A stretch of DNA of 64,000 bases from IDS-8 sp964491485 (GTDB lineage: Bacteria > Pseudomonadota > Gammaproteobacteria > Steroidobacterales > Woeseiaceae). The stretch is from assembly GCA_964491485.1 (NCBI GenBank), contig CAZBGV010000005.1:5791-69790 (forward strand). Direction: 5' to 3'. The first letter of the stretch is position 1, and each line of letters opens with the position of its first letter. Position numbers and translations under genes: made by a program. A model generated the notes under the pieces. It had not been told where the DNA came from, made no database searches, and saw only the letters and a program-made list of their open reading frames with translations. Below, piece after piece: positions 31,958 through 41,282 of this stretch.

Positions 31958-31984
31958 GCCGTATAAACTCGGACATTATACGGC
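31958..31984. promoter_or_regulatory. Perfect 9-bp inverted repeat, candidate operator
   Basis: GCCGTATAA and TTATACGGC flank a 9-bp spacer, with no mismatch in the arms. The AT-rich element sits in otherwise GC-rich DNA 60 bp upstream of the first gene of the GH43 operon, a position suited to a repressor or activator site. The cognate regulator is unknown. Confidence 0.5.
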
Positions 31985-32044
31985 GATCACTCGCGCGCCC
32001 GCCGACAACTCATGGCTGGCGATAGGGCCGTCCGGACCGAATCC

Positions 32045-32803
32045 ATGTTACGAACTTTTTTGTTCGACAAAAAAACGCCGGTGTCGGTGGCCGACATCCC
32101 CTCGCGCAAGTCGGTCGCACGCTCGCTTTGCGCCGCGTTGTGCCTGCTCGTTGGCTCGGTTTCGGCGGCCGGGCAGGAAGCTCCGCCTCCGCACGCCCCG
32201 CCCTTGTCCCAATTTTTCCAACCGGCCGCGGGCAGCGCGATCGCGCCGGACGAAGACGGATTCCTGCGCCGCTGGCTGTTGCTCGAGCCGATCGTCAAGC
32301 CCAACCGGACCAACACCGTGTTCACCGGCGAATACGTTCGCCGAGAGCTCGGCCCGGGCACTTTCCCCGGGGAGTTCGATACGCTGCCGCGCCCGGGCGA
32401 TACCGTGCAGGCCCCGGAAGGGGTGCGCTGGCACGCCCTCGATTCGAAGCTCTGGGACGTGAAGCTGTTCAACTTCGCCCAGGCCCTGGACAAACCGAAA
32501 TACGGCGTCGTGTTCTGGGCGGTGACGGTGGTCCACAGCCCGCGCGAGATGCGCGACGTGCGGCTGGCCGTCGGCTCCAATTCCGCGTCGCGCTGGTGGC
32601 TGAACGGCGAGGTGGCGGCCGAGCTGTTCGACGACCGCCGGATGGTGATGGACGACGTGCTGTCCGATCGGCTGACCCTGCACAAGGGACGCAACGTCCT
32701 GCGCGGTGCCGTGATCAACGGGCCGGGGCTGAGTGACTTTTGCGTTCGCTTCGTCGGCGAAGACGGGTGGCCGATCCGCGACCTCAGGATCGACGTGCAG
32801 TGA
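32045..32803 (+). CDS. Exported protein with carbohydrate-enzyme context, unknown function
   Basis: The 252-residue product has an N-terminal hydrophobic signal (SLCAALCLLVGSVSAAGQE) after a basic stretch. The mature part contains FLRRWLLLEPI, then a jelly-roll-like region with VVFWAVTVVHSPREMRDVRLAVGSNSASRWWLNGE and GRNVLRGAVINGPGLSDF. This style is seen in accessory domains next to plant-polymer esterases and may bind sugar. I do not identify a catalytic triad. It precedes the GH43 gene by 10 bp. The start is uncertain: an in-frame ATG at 32012 would add 11 residues. Confidence 0.65.
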   Translation: MLRTFLFDKKTPVSVADIPSRKSVARSLCAALCLLVGSVSAAGQEAPPPHAPPLSQFFQPAAGSAIAPDEDGFLRRWLLLEPIVKPNRTNTVFTGEYVRRELGPGTFPGEFDTLPRPGDTVQAPEGVRWHALDSKLWDVKLFNFAQALDKPKYGVVFWAVTVVHSPREMRDVRLAVGSNSASRWWLNGEVAAELFDDRRMVMDDVLSDRLTLHKGRNVLRGAVINGPGLSDFCVRFVGEDGWPIRDLRIDVQ

Positions 32804-32813
32804 GGGCGCGCTC

Positions 32814-34286
32814 ATGACGATGAACCCGCCCCTCCCGCGCCGCGGCCGTGCAACGATCATCGTCGCGGCCCTGGCCCTCGGCCTGCACACCATCCCGGCG
32901 AACGCCCAACTCGAAGGCGAGGTTTTCATCCACGATCCGTCCACCGTCACGTTCTCCGACGGCAAGTGGTACACCTTCGGAACACGCGGCGGCGGCCTCG
33001 TCTCGGAGGATGGCTGGACCTGGAGCAGCGGTCCGGTGCGCCCGGGCGGCGGCGTGGCTCCCGACGTCATCAGGATCGGCGACCGTTACTACGTGGCCTA
33101 CGCCGTCGGCGGGGGCGGCCTGGGCGGCGGGCATGCCAGCCAGGTCAGGGTGATGTGGACGAAAACCCTCGATCCCCATTCACCCGACTTCGAATATCAC
33201 GACGTCGGAGTCGTCGCGTCCAGCGACGGGGTGGAAAACAACGACGCGATCGACCCCGCCTTCCTGTATGCCGAGGGGCGCCTGTGGCTGAGCTACGGCA
33301 CCTACTTCGGCACGATCCGCATCGTCGAGCTCGATCCGGAAACCGGCAAGCGGCTCGCGGGCAACGAGCCGGTCGACATCGCGATCGACATGGAAGCGAC
33401 GGCCCTGCTCTATCGCGACGGCTGGTATTACCTGCTGGGCACGCACGGCACCTGCTGCGACGGGCCGAACTCGACCTACAACATCCGCGTCGGCCGTTCG
33501 CGCGGCGTGCTCGGGCCGTATGTCGACAACATGGGCATTCCCCTGCTCCGGGGCGGCGGCAAGTTCGTCGTCGGGGCGCACGGCCGCATGATCGGTCCCG
33601 GTCACTTCGGCCTGATCGATCTGGGTGGCGGCGTGGAGAAATTCTCCATGCACTACGAGTCGGACATGGACCGCGGCGGCCGCAGCGTGCTGGGGATCGA
33701 ACCGCTGCTGTGGCGCGACGGCTGGCCGGTGGCGGGCAGCAACGTGGCGCCCGGCACCTACGAAATCCAGTCGGAGCGCAGCGGCAATGCGCTGCAGCTG
33801 AAAACCGATTTCGTGCGGATACCGTTCGACGTCCGCCGGAGTTTCATGGCCAAGCCGGACGATCCGGTCAGCCCATTGCCCGACCAGACGCTGGCGGAGA
33901 ACAGCGCCGCCTGGCCCGCGGGCAATATCCGCGTCGATCTCTCGGCCTACATGGTGAGGCCGAACCAGCACTGGACCGTCGAGCCGGTCCCGGGGGCCGG
34001 CGGCTGGTTCGGAGCGCCGTACTACAGCATCACGATTGCGGGGACGCAGCGTGCCCTCGCGGTAACGCCGGACGGCGGGGAAGTGGAAACCGTGCCGGCC
34101 TTCACCGGCGCGGAGTCACAGCTCTGGGGGATCGATCAGCTGACCGACGGGACTTATCGGATTTCGCCGAAGAAGCAGAGCCGGGAAGGTGACACGGCGC
34201 TGGTCGCGATCGGCACGAGCACACCGACCTTGACGCAATTCGATCCCGAAAGCGACGCGGGCCGCTGGCGTTTCCGCACGCCGTAA
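32814..34286 (+). CDS. Glycoside hydrolase family 43 (arabinanase/xylosidase) with C-terminal lectin-like domain
   Basis: The 490-residue enzyme has a signal peptide ending TIPANAQ and a five-blade propeller with the GH43 acid residues: Asp41 in FIHDPSTV, Asp147 in NDAIDPAF and Glu194 in DMEATALLY. A single TCCDGPNSTYNIRVGRS block fits arabinan-type enzymes. After about residue 330 a beta-trefoil-like region (NQHWTVEPVPGAG, ESQLWGIDQLTDGTYRISPK) resembles a ricin-type or RICIN-like binding domain. It likely trims arabinose- or xylose-containing side chains. It follows the previous gene closely. Confidence 0.88.
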   Translation: MTMNPPLPRRGRATIIVAALALGLHTIPANAQLEGEVFIHDPSTVTFSDGKWYTFGTRGGGLVSEDGWTWSSGPVRPGGGVAPDVIRIGDRYYVAYAVGGGGLGGGHASQVRVMWTKTLDPHSPDFEYHDVGVVASSDGVENNDAIDPAFLYAEGRLWLSYGTYFGTIRIVELDPETGKRLAGNEPVDIAIDMEATALLYRDGWYYLLGTHGTCCDGPNSTYNIRVGRSRGVLGPYVDNMGIPLLRGGGKFVVGAHGRMIGPGHFGLIDLGGGVEKFSMHYESDMDRGGRSVLGIEPLLWRDGWPVAGSNVAPGTYEIQSERSGNALQLKTDFVRIPFDVRRSFMAKPDDPVSPLPDQTLAENSAAWPAGNIRVDLSAYMVRPNQHWTVEPVPGAGGWFGAPYYSITIAGTQRALAVTPDGGEVETVPAFTGAESQLWGIDQLTDGTYRISPKKQSREGDTALVAIGTSTPTLTQFDPESDAGRWRFRTP

Positions 34287-34324
34287 TCGGGCCATCACGA
34301 CACTTCGAACGGGAGTTGCTGCCA

Positions 34325-34823
34325 ATGCATAGCAAAACGTTCTCCGCACTGCGACGCCTGGGATCGGCGTGCGCGAAGCTGACGATCGCCTGCGCGGCGA
34401 TCTGCACGGCGCCCGCGCTGGCGCTGGACGACACGATGACGCCGATCGAGATCCCGCCTCAGCCGGATGCCATCGTGCTGGATACGGGGCCGCTGCCCGG
34501 CGCCACGACGCCGGAAAGCTGGCATAGCCAATACGGGAGCATGTTCGCGCGCAACGTCACCGTGGCCACGCTGACCCCGTTCCTGCCCGAGGAAGGCAAG
34601 GCCACCGGCGCCGCGGCCATCGTGGCGCCCGGCGGCGGGTTCNNNNNNNNNNNNNNNNNNNNNNNNNNNNNNNNNNNNNNNNNNNNNNNNNNNNNNNNNN
34701 NNNNNNNNNNNNNNNNNNNNNNNNNNNNNNNNNNNNNNNNNNAAAGAAACCACCAGCACGAACTGGTTCGATGCGTTCGTGGCCTGGCTGCGCATGGAGA
34801 ACATCCTCGAGCCGCGGCGCTGA
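34325..34823 (+). CDS. Alpha/beta-fold esterase of the xylan-acetylesterase type, interrupted by an assembly gap
   Basis: The 5' part (34325-34642) encodes a signal peptide ending APALALDD, then PLPGATTPESWHSQYGSMFARNVTVATLTPFLPEEGKATGAAAIVAPGGGF, the start of a carbohydrate-esterase or endoxylanase-like hydrolase with its oxyanion GGGF. The 3' part (34743-34823) encodes TSTNWFDAFVAWLRMENIL and a stop, a usual C-terminus for this family. The two parts are in different frames across the 100 N, and about 150-200 residues holding the catalytic Ser, Asp and His are missing, so the true gap is probably longer than 100 bp. The gene itself is probably intact in the organism. Confidence 0.6.
34643..34742. 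other. Assembly gap of 100 N
   Basis: Exactly 100 unknown bases, the standard placeholder for a gap of unknown size. It falls inside the esterase gene and breaks its frame. Confidence 0.95.
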
Positions 34824-34826
34824 GTT

Positions 34827-35633
34827 TCAAGGTGCCTGGCGGCTTGGGTACCGGGGTGACACCAGGTCCGGCGTGTCCTCGTACTTGCTGCGGCTGGCCC
34901 AAAGGATGCCGCGCTTGAGGATGGTCAGCGCTTCGGGAGTATCGAATACGTCCCGATGATGGCCGAGGGAGGTATAGAACACGCGGCCCTTGCCGTATTG
35001 ACGTTTCCAGGCGACGGGCATCACGGCACCTTTCACCCAGGCGTCGTGTCCCCCGGTGAACGTCGTCGTCGCGAGCACTTTGTTGTTCGGATCGACGTGC
35101 ATGTAGTACTGCTCCGAGACGACGTCGAAGTCCTCGAGCCCGGCGGTGATCGGATCCTCGTGGTCGGTGATGTTGACGCGGTACCGAACGCCGTCGTTGC
35201 CGGGATGTTCCACCCACTGTCCGCCTATCATGTACTGGTAGCGCGGTGCGCGGCGGAACGCATCGCCCAGCCCGCCGTGCCAGCCGGCGATCCCCGTGCC
35301 GTTTTCGACCGCGTTGACCAGGCCGTTGAGCTGGGGCTCGGTGATTTCGCCCATCGTCCAGATCTGGACGATGAGGTCGACGCCGCTCATCAGGTCGGCA
35401 TCGGCATAGGGTTCCAGGGTGTCTGAAACGATGACTTCGAAGCCTTCGGACTCGAGCCAGGGCACGAGGAGGTCGCGCATGGCTTCCGGTTCGTGGCCCT
35501 CCCAGCCACCGTAGGTGAAGAGGACCTTGTGGGGGCCGTCCGCCGCTGAGGCCGGTGTCACCCCAAGGAACGTCACTGCAACCAGTGCCAGGATCGGTTG
35601 AAGGAGCATGGCGGAAAAGCGGATCGAGCTCAT
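34827..35633 (-). CDS. ThuA-like domain protein, exported
   Basis: The 268-residue protein has a signal peptide (AMLLQPILALVAVTFLGVTPASA) and a ThuA-type amidotransferase-like fold: HKVLFTYGGWEGHEPEAM, VDLIVQIWTMGEI, GTGIAGWHGGLGDAFR, and AWKRQYGKGRVFYTSLGHHRDVF near the end. ThuA-like domains are frequent beside sugar-degrading enzymes, with unclear activity. The start at 35633 is chosen because the signal peptide follows; the frame is open further upstream. It converges with the esterase gene (3 bp apart) and diverges from the fucosidase gene. Confidence 0.85.
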   Translation of the reverse strand: MSSIRFSAMLLQPILALVAVTFLGVTPASAADGPHKVLFTYGGWEGHEPEAMRDLLVPWLESEGFEVIVSDTLEPYADADLMSGVDLIVQIWTMGEITEPQLNGLVNAVENGTGIAGWHGGLGDAFRRAPRYQYMIGGQWVEHPGNDGVRYRVNITDHEDPITAGLEDFDVVSEQYYMHVDPNNKVLATTTFTGGHDAWVKGAVMPVAWKRQYGKGRVFYTSLGHHRDVFDTPEALTILKRGILWASRSKYEDTPDLVSPRYPSRQAP

Positions 35634-35827
35634 AAGGTTGAAGCCTCGGGCCACGTCAGAAGGCTTCGACATGCTATCGAACTTCTCGTGCGCCGACATC
35701 CTCGAGGCGTGCGCCCGGCGGAATTGTTCCGTCACGAAGGGTATGTTGTACTTCAACGCCATCGCAGCCCCGACCGGTACACATGCAGGCCTTACCCGCG
35801 TGAGGAAGGGCCAGTCGCGAGGAGATA

Positions 35828-37405
35828 ATGATGGCAAAGGTCAGCAGGCGATTCGTGTTGGGGACGCCGCTCTGGGCCGCACTCGCTGCCAACGCCGCCG
35901 AGGAGAAACCGGGTTGCGCGGAACCAAGCGGTGAGGCGGCGGCACCTCTACAGCTCCCGATCGCCGGCGGCCCATTCGAGCCGACTGCGAGCTCGCTGAA
36001 GACCTACGAAGCGCCGGAGTGGTTCCGCGACGCGAAATTCGGCATCTGGGCGCACTGGGGACCGCAGGCCGTCGCGCGCTCGGGCGACTGGTACGCGCGC
36101 TGGATGTACGTCCCCGGCCATCCGCATTACACCCATCATCTCGAGCATTACGGGCACCCTTCGGAGTTCGGATACAAGGACATCATCCAGCTGTGGAAGG
36201 CGGAGAAGCTGGACACGGAAGCCTTGATGGATCTCTACGTCGCGGCGGGCGCGAAGTATTTCGTCAGCATGGGCGTGCATCACGACAACTTCGATTTATG
36301 GAACTCGCGCCACCATCGCTGGAACGCGGTCGCGATGGGTCCCAAGCGGGACATCGTCGGCGCGTGGCGCGATGCTGCGCGGCGGCGTGGGCTGCGCTTC
36401 GGCGTCTCGGAGCATCTCGGCGCCAGTCACAACTGGTTCTATCCGAGCCACCAGTACGACCAGTTCTGGCCGAAGATCGGCGTCGACTACGACGGTGCCG
36501 ACCCGCAATACGCCGACCTCTATCACCCGAAACACGACGAGCCATACAAGGGGAACGGGGAGACGTGGTACACGACGAACCCCGCGTTTCACCAGGTCTG
36601 GTTCAACCGCATCCGCGACCTGGTCGACACCTACGAACCGGACCTGCTTTATACCGACGGCGGCATCCCCTTCGGAAAAGTCGGGCGCTCGCTCGTCGCA
36701 CACTATTACAACAGCAGCATTGCCAGGCACGGTCGCCTCGAGGCGGTTTACACCACCAAAGACCTTGGCTCCGGGGAGTTCTATGCGGAGGCAGGCGTGC
36801 AGGATGTCGAGCGCGGGGTAATGAGCGGCATCAATGCGCGGCCATGGCAAACCGACACCTCGAACGGTGACTGGTACTACGCCGAGGGCACGAAGTACAA
36901 GACCGCTGCCGAAGTCATTCGCGTGCTTGCCGACGTCGTCAGCAAGAACGGCAACCTGCTTTTGAATGTCGTCCTCTATCCCGACGGCACTCTGCCGCCG
37001 GAATCGCAGACCTTACTGTCCGAGCTGGCGGATTGGATGAAGGTCAACGGCGAAGCGATCCATGGGACCCGGCCATGGACTGTCTACGGAGAGGGCCCGA
37101 CGGAGACCGCCGCTGGCGCCTTCAAGGAAAATGCCGATTACACGGCCGAAGACATTCGTTTCATCACCAAGGGCGACGCGCTTTACGCCATCACGCTCGG
37201 TGAGCCGCGCCGACGCGTGATTATCAACTCGCTCGGGCGCGCGGCCGGCCACGACAGGCGCGCGGTGCAAAGCGTGCATTTAATGGGCGTCGCGGAACAG
37301 CTGAAGTTCCAGCAGACAGATGCGGCTCTCGTCATCGATCTTCCCCGCCGGCTGCCGACCCGTCACGCAAGCGCCTTCAGAGTCTCCCTGGTGCCTGGGC
37401 GATGA
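35828..37405 (+). CDS. Glycoside hydrolase family 29 alpha-L-fucosidase
   Basis: This 525-residue enzyme has a Tat-like start (SRRFVLGTPLWAALAANA) and the GH29 barrel: WFRDAKFGIWAHWGPQAVAR (65-84), HHDNFDLWNSRHHRWN (151-166) and the nucleophile Asp277 in PDLLYTDGGIPFG. The closing domain SKNGNLLLNVVLYPDGTLPPE is typical. It hydrolyses terminal alpha-L-fucose from glycans; family members act by retention. The ATG at 35828 follows GGAGATA. It is probably a periplasmic or surface enzyme and fits the glycan-degradation locus. Confidence 0.93.
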   Translation: MMAKVSRRFVLGTPLWAALAANAAEEKPGCAEPSGEAAAPLQLPIAGGPFEPTASSLKTYEAPEWFRDAKFGIWAHWGPQAVARSGDWYARWMYVPGHPHYTHHLEHYGHPSEFGYKDIIQLWKAEKLDTEALMDLYVAAGAKYFVSMGVHHDNFDLWNSRHHRWNAVAMGPKRDIVGAWRDAARRRGLRFGVSEHLGASHNWFYPSHQYDQFWPKIGVDYDGADPQYADLYHPKHDEPYKGNGETWYTTNPAFHQVWFNRIRDLVDTYEPDLLYTDGGIPFGKVGRSLVAHYYNSSIARHGRLEAVYTTKDLGSGEFYAEAGVQDVERGVMSGINARPWQTDTSNGDWYYAEGTKYKTAAEVIRVLADVVSKNGNLLLNVVLYPDGTLPPESQTLLSELADWMKVNGEAIHGTRPWTVYGEGPTETAAGAFKENADYTAEDIRFITKGDALYAITLGEPRRRVIINSLGRAAGHDRRAVQSVHLMGVAEQLKFQQTDAALVIDLPRRLPTRHASAFRVSLVPGR

Positions 37406-37499
37406 CTCCCGAACCCGCTCTGCCCGGGATCGATTCGATGTGTGTGGAGTCGCGCCGGGCAAATGGCGCCGCACGAGGCGCCCCCAGGCTCCCGGCCTT

Positions 37500-40079
37500 T
37501 CAGGCCTCGCTCTTCTTCCTCGCCGGATCTCCCATCGCAGGATCGGTCACGCTCGGTGCGCCGATCTCGACCCTGCCGGCGTAGCGCCAGGCGAAGTCGG
37601 TGTCACGCGAGATGACGCTAAAGTCGTACCAATGGTGGTGCCGTGCAATGTCGAGGAACAACGTGCGGCTCTGGTGGGGAGAAAGGGTAACTGCAGTACG
37701 CTCTTCGTCGTAGTGGCTTTGCACGACGATTGCACGCTTCTTCCTCGAGCGGTTCTCTATCACCAACCTGATACGGAAAGCCGAAGGAGTGGACGGGTCA
37801 CTGTGATATCCGCAATCGATCCTGATTGGCTGACTGGCCTTGTTACCGAAGAAGTGGCGGTAGAAACCGTTTGGACCATGCACCGCTATGTCATATGTGT
37901 CGGAAGTAAATCGGGACAGAGCAATCTCCTCGACCAGCGTGTCACCCGCCCGCACGGCATAGCTTGCGGCAGCCATCGTGTTGGGGATACCACCGACAGC
38001 GTATGTTTGGAAGCCGGTCGCAACGCCATAGAGATATACATTGAATGCGGCGCCGGCCGCGCCGTCCCCGAATTGCCGCGTACTTGCTTCCAGGCGCAGC
38101 TGGAATGCGCGTTTCCCGGAGTCGTCAAACGCACCGTCGGCATATAGCTCGTACGGAAGCGCGCAGGAAGGCCGAATGCCTGGCTCCTGCCACAACATTG
38201 AGCGTATCCGGGCCGGGTCGTTACCGAGCGCAGTGATTTCCGCCCCGTTCAGCTTCGTGAAAGCGGCCGGCACCGGTTTGTCCTGTGCTCGTGTGATCGC
38301 TTCGAGGTGCGAGTTGCGGTCCAGGAAGGCAAGCTCCGGCGGATCGCTGTCGAAACGGCGGAAATTCGACTCGAGATTCCCGCATACCACCCGGCGCCAT
38401 GCCGAAATGTTTGTTTCAATGACGCTCTTGCCGTATTTCTTCTCGAGAAAGGTCTCGAGAAAGCGAAGGATCGACGTGTGGTCACACACCTCGGAGTTGA
38501 CCCAGCCACCGCGGCTCCATGGCGATGCTATGATCATCGGCACGCGATAACCCAGCCCCGTCGGCCCTGCTCGTGCCTGATCCGGCGGCACTCCTTGCAG
38601 CAATTCATCTTGTAACGAGCAATATTCCTGCCCCACATCTATCCCGGCTGAAGCGCCGCCGGTTTCGTGGCGATTCGGGTCGGCCGCGACATATGGTGGC
38701 GAGTGGTCGAAATATCCATCATTCTCATCGTACGTGAGAATGAAGATCGTTTTCTTCCAGAAGTCCGGGTTTTCGGTGAGGATCTTCAGCACTTCCGATA
38801 CATACCAGGCACCGTACCATGGCCTGGCCGGGTGATCGCTGAAATTGCCGGCAGCCACGAGCCACGACACCCTCGGCAGTTTGTTCTCACGAACGTCCTT
38901 CCTGAATTGATACAGGACATCGCCTTTGGGAACGGAAATGTAGTCGGTGCCACCGTCAAGCTCCACCGCGATCTGCGTCAACTTCTCGAAATCGGGATCG
39001 CCGCTGTTGATCTGCAAGCCCCGCGATCGCAACTCGAGTTGAGCGGCCGAGAGCTCGGACAGCGAACTTCTTCCCCAGCTCCGCTTGGCCTCCAGGCGTT
39101 CCAACTGGCGCGCATAGGCACCGAGCAGTGCCTCAATCCGCCGTGCTTCCGGGCTGCCAGGTTCGAGTCGTGCGTGTTCTTGTCGGATTTCTGCTTGTCT
39201 GGCCAGCAAGTTTGCTTGAGCCTCGTCGATTACGCCCTTGACGTAGTCGCGATACCAGGGAGCGAATGCCAGCGGGTAAGCTTGGAACCGCTCATGGGAG
39301 TTATCGCCATAATTCCCCAGCCATAGCTCGGCCTCCGGATCCAGCGAGCCCTCGCACCACAACTGGTTCTGGTAGCACTTCCACGAGATACCGGCGCGTT
39401 GCAGGCGTTCGCCGTAAGAGGTCCAGGCCAAAGCGCCGGGATGCGTCTGTTCGTTGCGAAGATAGACCAGCGTGTCAGTGTCATGGTTTTCGCGTACGGT
39501 ACCCGACCACATCATCAGGCGGTTCGGCGCAGTGCCTGTCATGATGCTGCAGTAGTTCTGGTCACAGACGGTGAAGGCATCCGCTAAAGCGTAATAAAAC
39601 GGGATATCGTCGCGTGTACAAAAACCCATTGTCCCCGGGATATGTTCGTACTCCTTGTTCCGGTAGCGTTTGGCCTCGATCCAGTTGTTATGCGCACCGC
39701 CGTTCCAGGCATCGATCTGATCGTCCCGATTGTGCGGCAGCGAACCCATCCACGTCGCCCGGGTATCTTTGATGCTTACATGCCAGGGCAGGTAGGCGTT
39801 GCCGTCCCGGTCGCGCTGCAGAAAAATGGACGTTCCGTCCGCCTGGCGCAGTGCGCGCGGATCATTGAAGCCTCGCACGCCGCGCAATGTTCCGAACATG
39901 TGATCGAATGAGCGATTCTCTTGCATCAGAACGACTACGTGTTCGGCGTCGAGGTAGCTGGTTCCGGGAGCAGGTGTAATGGCGTAAGCGCGCGCAACAA
40001 CCGGAGGTATAACCCCGGCAATGCCCATGGCTTCGGCGAATGCCAATCCACCCTTCAGGAAGTCTCGTCTGTTAATCAC
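37500..40079 (-). CDS. Phosphocholine-specific phospholipase C (Tat-exported)
   Basis: The 859-residue protein begins with a twin-arginine signal (INRRDFLKGGLAFAEAMG) and matches the phosphocholine-specific phospholipase C / acid phosphatase superfamily: VVLMQENRSFDHMFGTLRGVRGF (49-71), NYCSIMTGTAPNRLMMWSG, and FILTYDENDGYFDH. The last 200 residues carry the C-terminal DUF756-type domains of the family. It releases phosphocholine or a related head group from phospholipids such as lecithin or sphingomyelin. It is the last gene of a five-gene minus-strand operon, 57 bp after the iron alcohol dehydrogenase gene. This region is lower in GC than the sugar locus. Confidence 0.92.
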   Translation of the reverse strand: MINRRDFLKGGLAFAEAMGIAGVIPPVVARAYAITPAPGTSYLDAEHVVVLMQENRSFDHMFGTLRGVRGFNDPRALRQADGTSIFLQRDRDGNAYLPWHVSIKDTRATWMGSLPHNRDDQIDAWNGGAHNNWIEAKRYRNKEYEHIPGTMGFCTRDDIPFYYALADAFTVCDQNYCSIMTGTAPNRLMMWSGTVRENHDTDTLVYLRNEQTHPGALAWTSYGERLQRAGISWKCYQNQLWCEGSLDPEAELWLGNYGDNSHERFQAYPLAFAPWYRDYVKGVIDEAQANLLARQAEIRQEHARLEPGSPEARRIEALLGAYARQLERLEAKRSWGRSSLSELSAAQLELRSRGLQINSGDPDFEKLTQIAVELDGGTDYISVPKGDVLYQFRKDVRENKLPRVSWLVAAGNFSDHPARPWYGAWYVSEVLKILTENPDFWKKTIFILTYDENDGYFDHSPPYVAADPNRHETGGASAGIDVGQEYCSLQDELLQGVPPDQARAGPTGLGYRVPMIIASPWSRGGWVNSEVCDHTSILRFLETFLEKKYGKSVIETNISAWRRVVCGNLESNFRRFDSDPPELAFLDRNSHLEAITRAQDKPVPAAFTKLNGAEITALGNDPARIRSMLWQEPGIRPSCALPYELYADGAFDDSGKRAFQLRLEASTRQFGDGAAGAAFNVYLYGVATGFQTYAVGGIPNTMAAASYAVRAGDTLVEEIALSRFTSDTYDIAVHGPNGFYRHFFGNKASQPIRIDCGYHSDPSTPSAFRIRLVIENRSRKKRAIVVQSHYDEERTAVTLSPHQSRTLFLDIARHHHWYDFSVISRDTDFAWRYAGRVEIGAPSVTDPAMGDPARKKSEA

Positions 40080-40136
40080 TCGTCAACCCACCCTTGAACT
40101 GTGCCTTTTCGATTCGCCACATGTGCCTGCCGTCCT

Positions 40137-41282
40137 TCAAATGCATTCCGCGAGCAGCATCCGCGCCGCTTCGACGGTCAATTCGATCGGGTTGCTGCCC
40201 GCAGCAGGATCGTCCACGGCCATTTCGGCGATCGTCCCGGTCGCGTCGTTGTCAATGCCGAGTGCAGTCAGCCTGTCCGGAAGATTCAGCTCGGCTCGCA
40301 GCGCTATGGTGAAGTCGTAGAAACCATCAAAGCCGCCCTCAATTCCGAGATACCTGGCGAGCCTGGCTATCGAACCCTCGATTGCCGGCCGATTGAACCG
40401 CAACACTGCGGGCATCATGACAGCGTTTGTCGTCCCGTGATGGGTACCATGGATCGACCCGATGGGATGCGATAGCGCGTGAATCGCGCCCAATCCCTTC
40501 TGGAAGGCCACCGCTCCCATGAGCGATGCCGCCATGAGGTAGGCACGTGCACCTATGTTCGCTCCATCCCGATAAGCCTGGACGAGATGCTCCTTCACCA
40601 AGCGCATGCCTTCAACAGCAATGCCCTGGCTCATTGGATGGTAGAAGGGCGAGCAGTAGGACTCGAGGCAATGGATGAAGGCGTCCATCCCGGTGCCTGC
40701 AGTGAGCATCGGCGGCAGCCCGACTGTCAGTTCAGGATCACAAATAGTAACCGTCGGCAAGATCCGGGGATGGAAGATGATCTTCTTCGTATGAGTTTTG
40801 GAATTGGTGATCACGGACGATCGACCGACTTCGGAGCCTGTGCCGGACGTGGTCGGCACGGCGACAATGGGAACGATCCCGCTGGTGCTTGCCCGAGTCC
40901 ATCGGTCGCCGCCGTCCTCAAAATCCCACACGGGCCGAGTCTGGCCAACCATGAAGGCTATCGCTTTGCCGAGATCAAGACCGGAGCCCCCGCCAAACGC
41001 GACCACTCCATCGTGGTTGCCGGACCGAAATGCCTCGATACCGGCGTCGAGATTCTTTTCTGTCGGGTTCGTGTCGACGTCGGCGAACAGATCGCGACCC
41101 AACCCTCCCGCGTCGAGCAGATCCAGTGCATGTTGGGTAATGGACATACTGGCGAGGCCGCGGTCGGTAACCAGAAGCGGCCGCTTCATACCCGTTGCAC
41201 GGCAACACTCTGCCAACTCCGCGAGACGGCCCTGCCCGAACCGGATTGTAGTCGGATAGCTCCAGTTCACGTTCAGATTCAT
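40137..41282 (-). CDS. Iron-containing alcohol dehydrogenase (type III)
   Basis: The 381-residue enzyme has the NAD-binding GGGSGLDLGKA and PTTSGTGSE motifs and the iron-site region GMDAFIHCLESY and HALSHPIGSIHGTHHG. It oxidises a short alcohol or reduces the aldehyde with NAD(H). Its ATG overlaps the stop of the aldehyde dehydrogenase gene in ATGA, so the alcohol and aldehyde steps are coupled. The substrate could be a hydroxy-alkyl amide, glycerol or a related alcohol. The short start at 41282 is supported by that overlap. Confidence 0.92.
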   Translation of the reverse strand: MNLNVNWSYPTTIRFGQGRLAELAECCRATGMKRPLLVTDRGLASMSITQHALDLLDAGGLGRDLFADVDTNPTEKNLDAGIEAFRSGNHDGVVAFGGGSGLDLGKAIAFMVGQTRPVWDFEDGGDRWTRASTSGIVPIVAVPTTSGTGSEVGRSSVITNSKTHTKKIIFHPRILPTVTICDPELTVGLPPMLTAGTGMDAFIHCLESYCSPFYHPMSQGIAVEGMRLVKEHLVQAYRDGANIGARAYLMAASLMGAVAFQKGLGAIHALSHPIGSIHGTHHGTTNAVMMPAVLRFNRPAIEGSIARLARYLGIEGGFDGFYDFTIALRAELNLPDRLTALGIDNDATGTIAEMAVDDPAAGSNPIELTVEAARMLLAECI

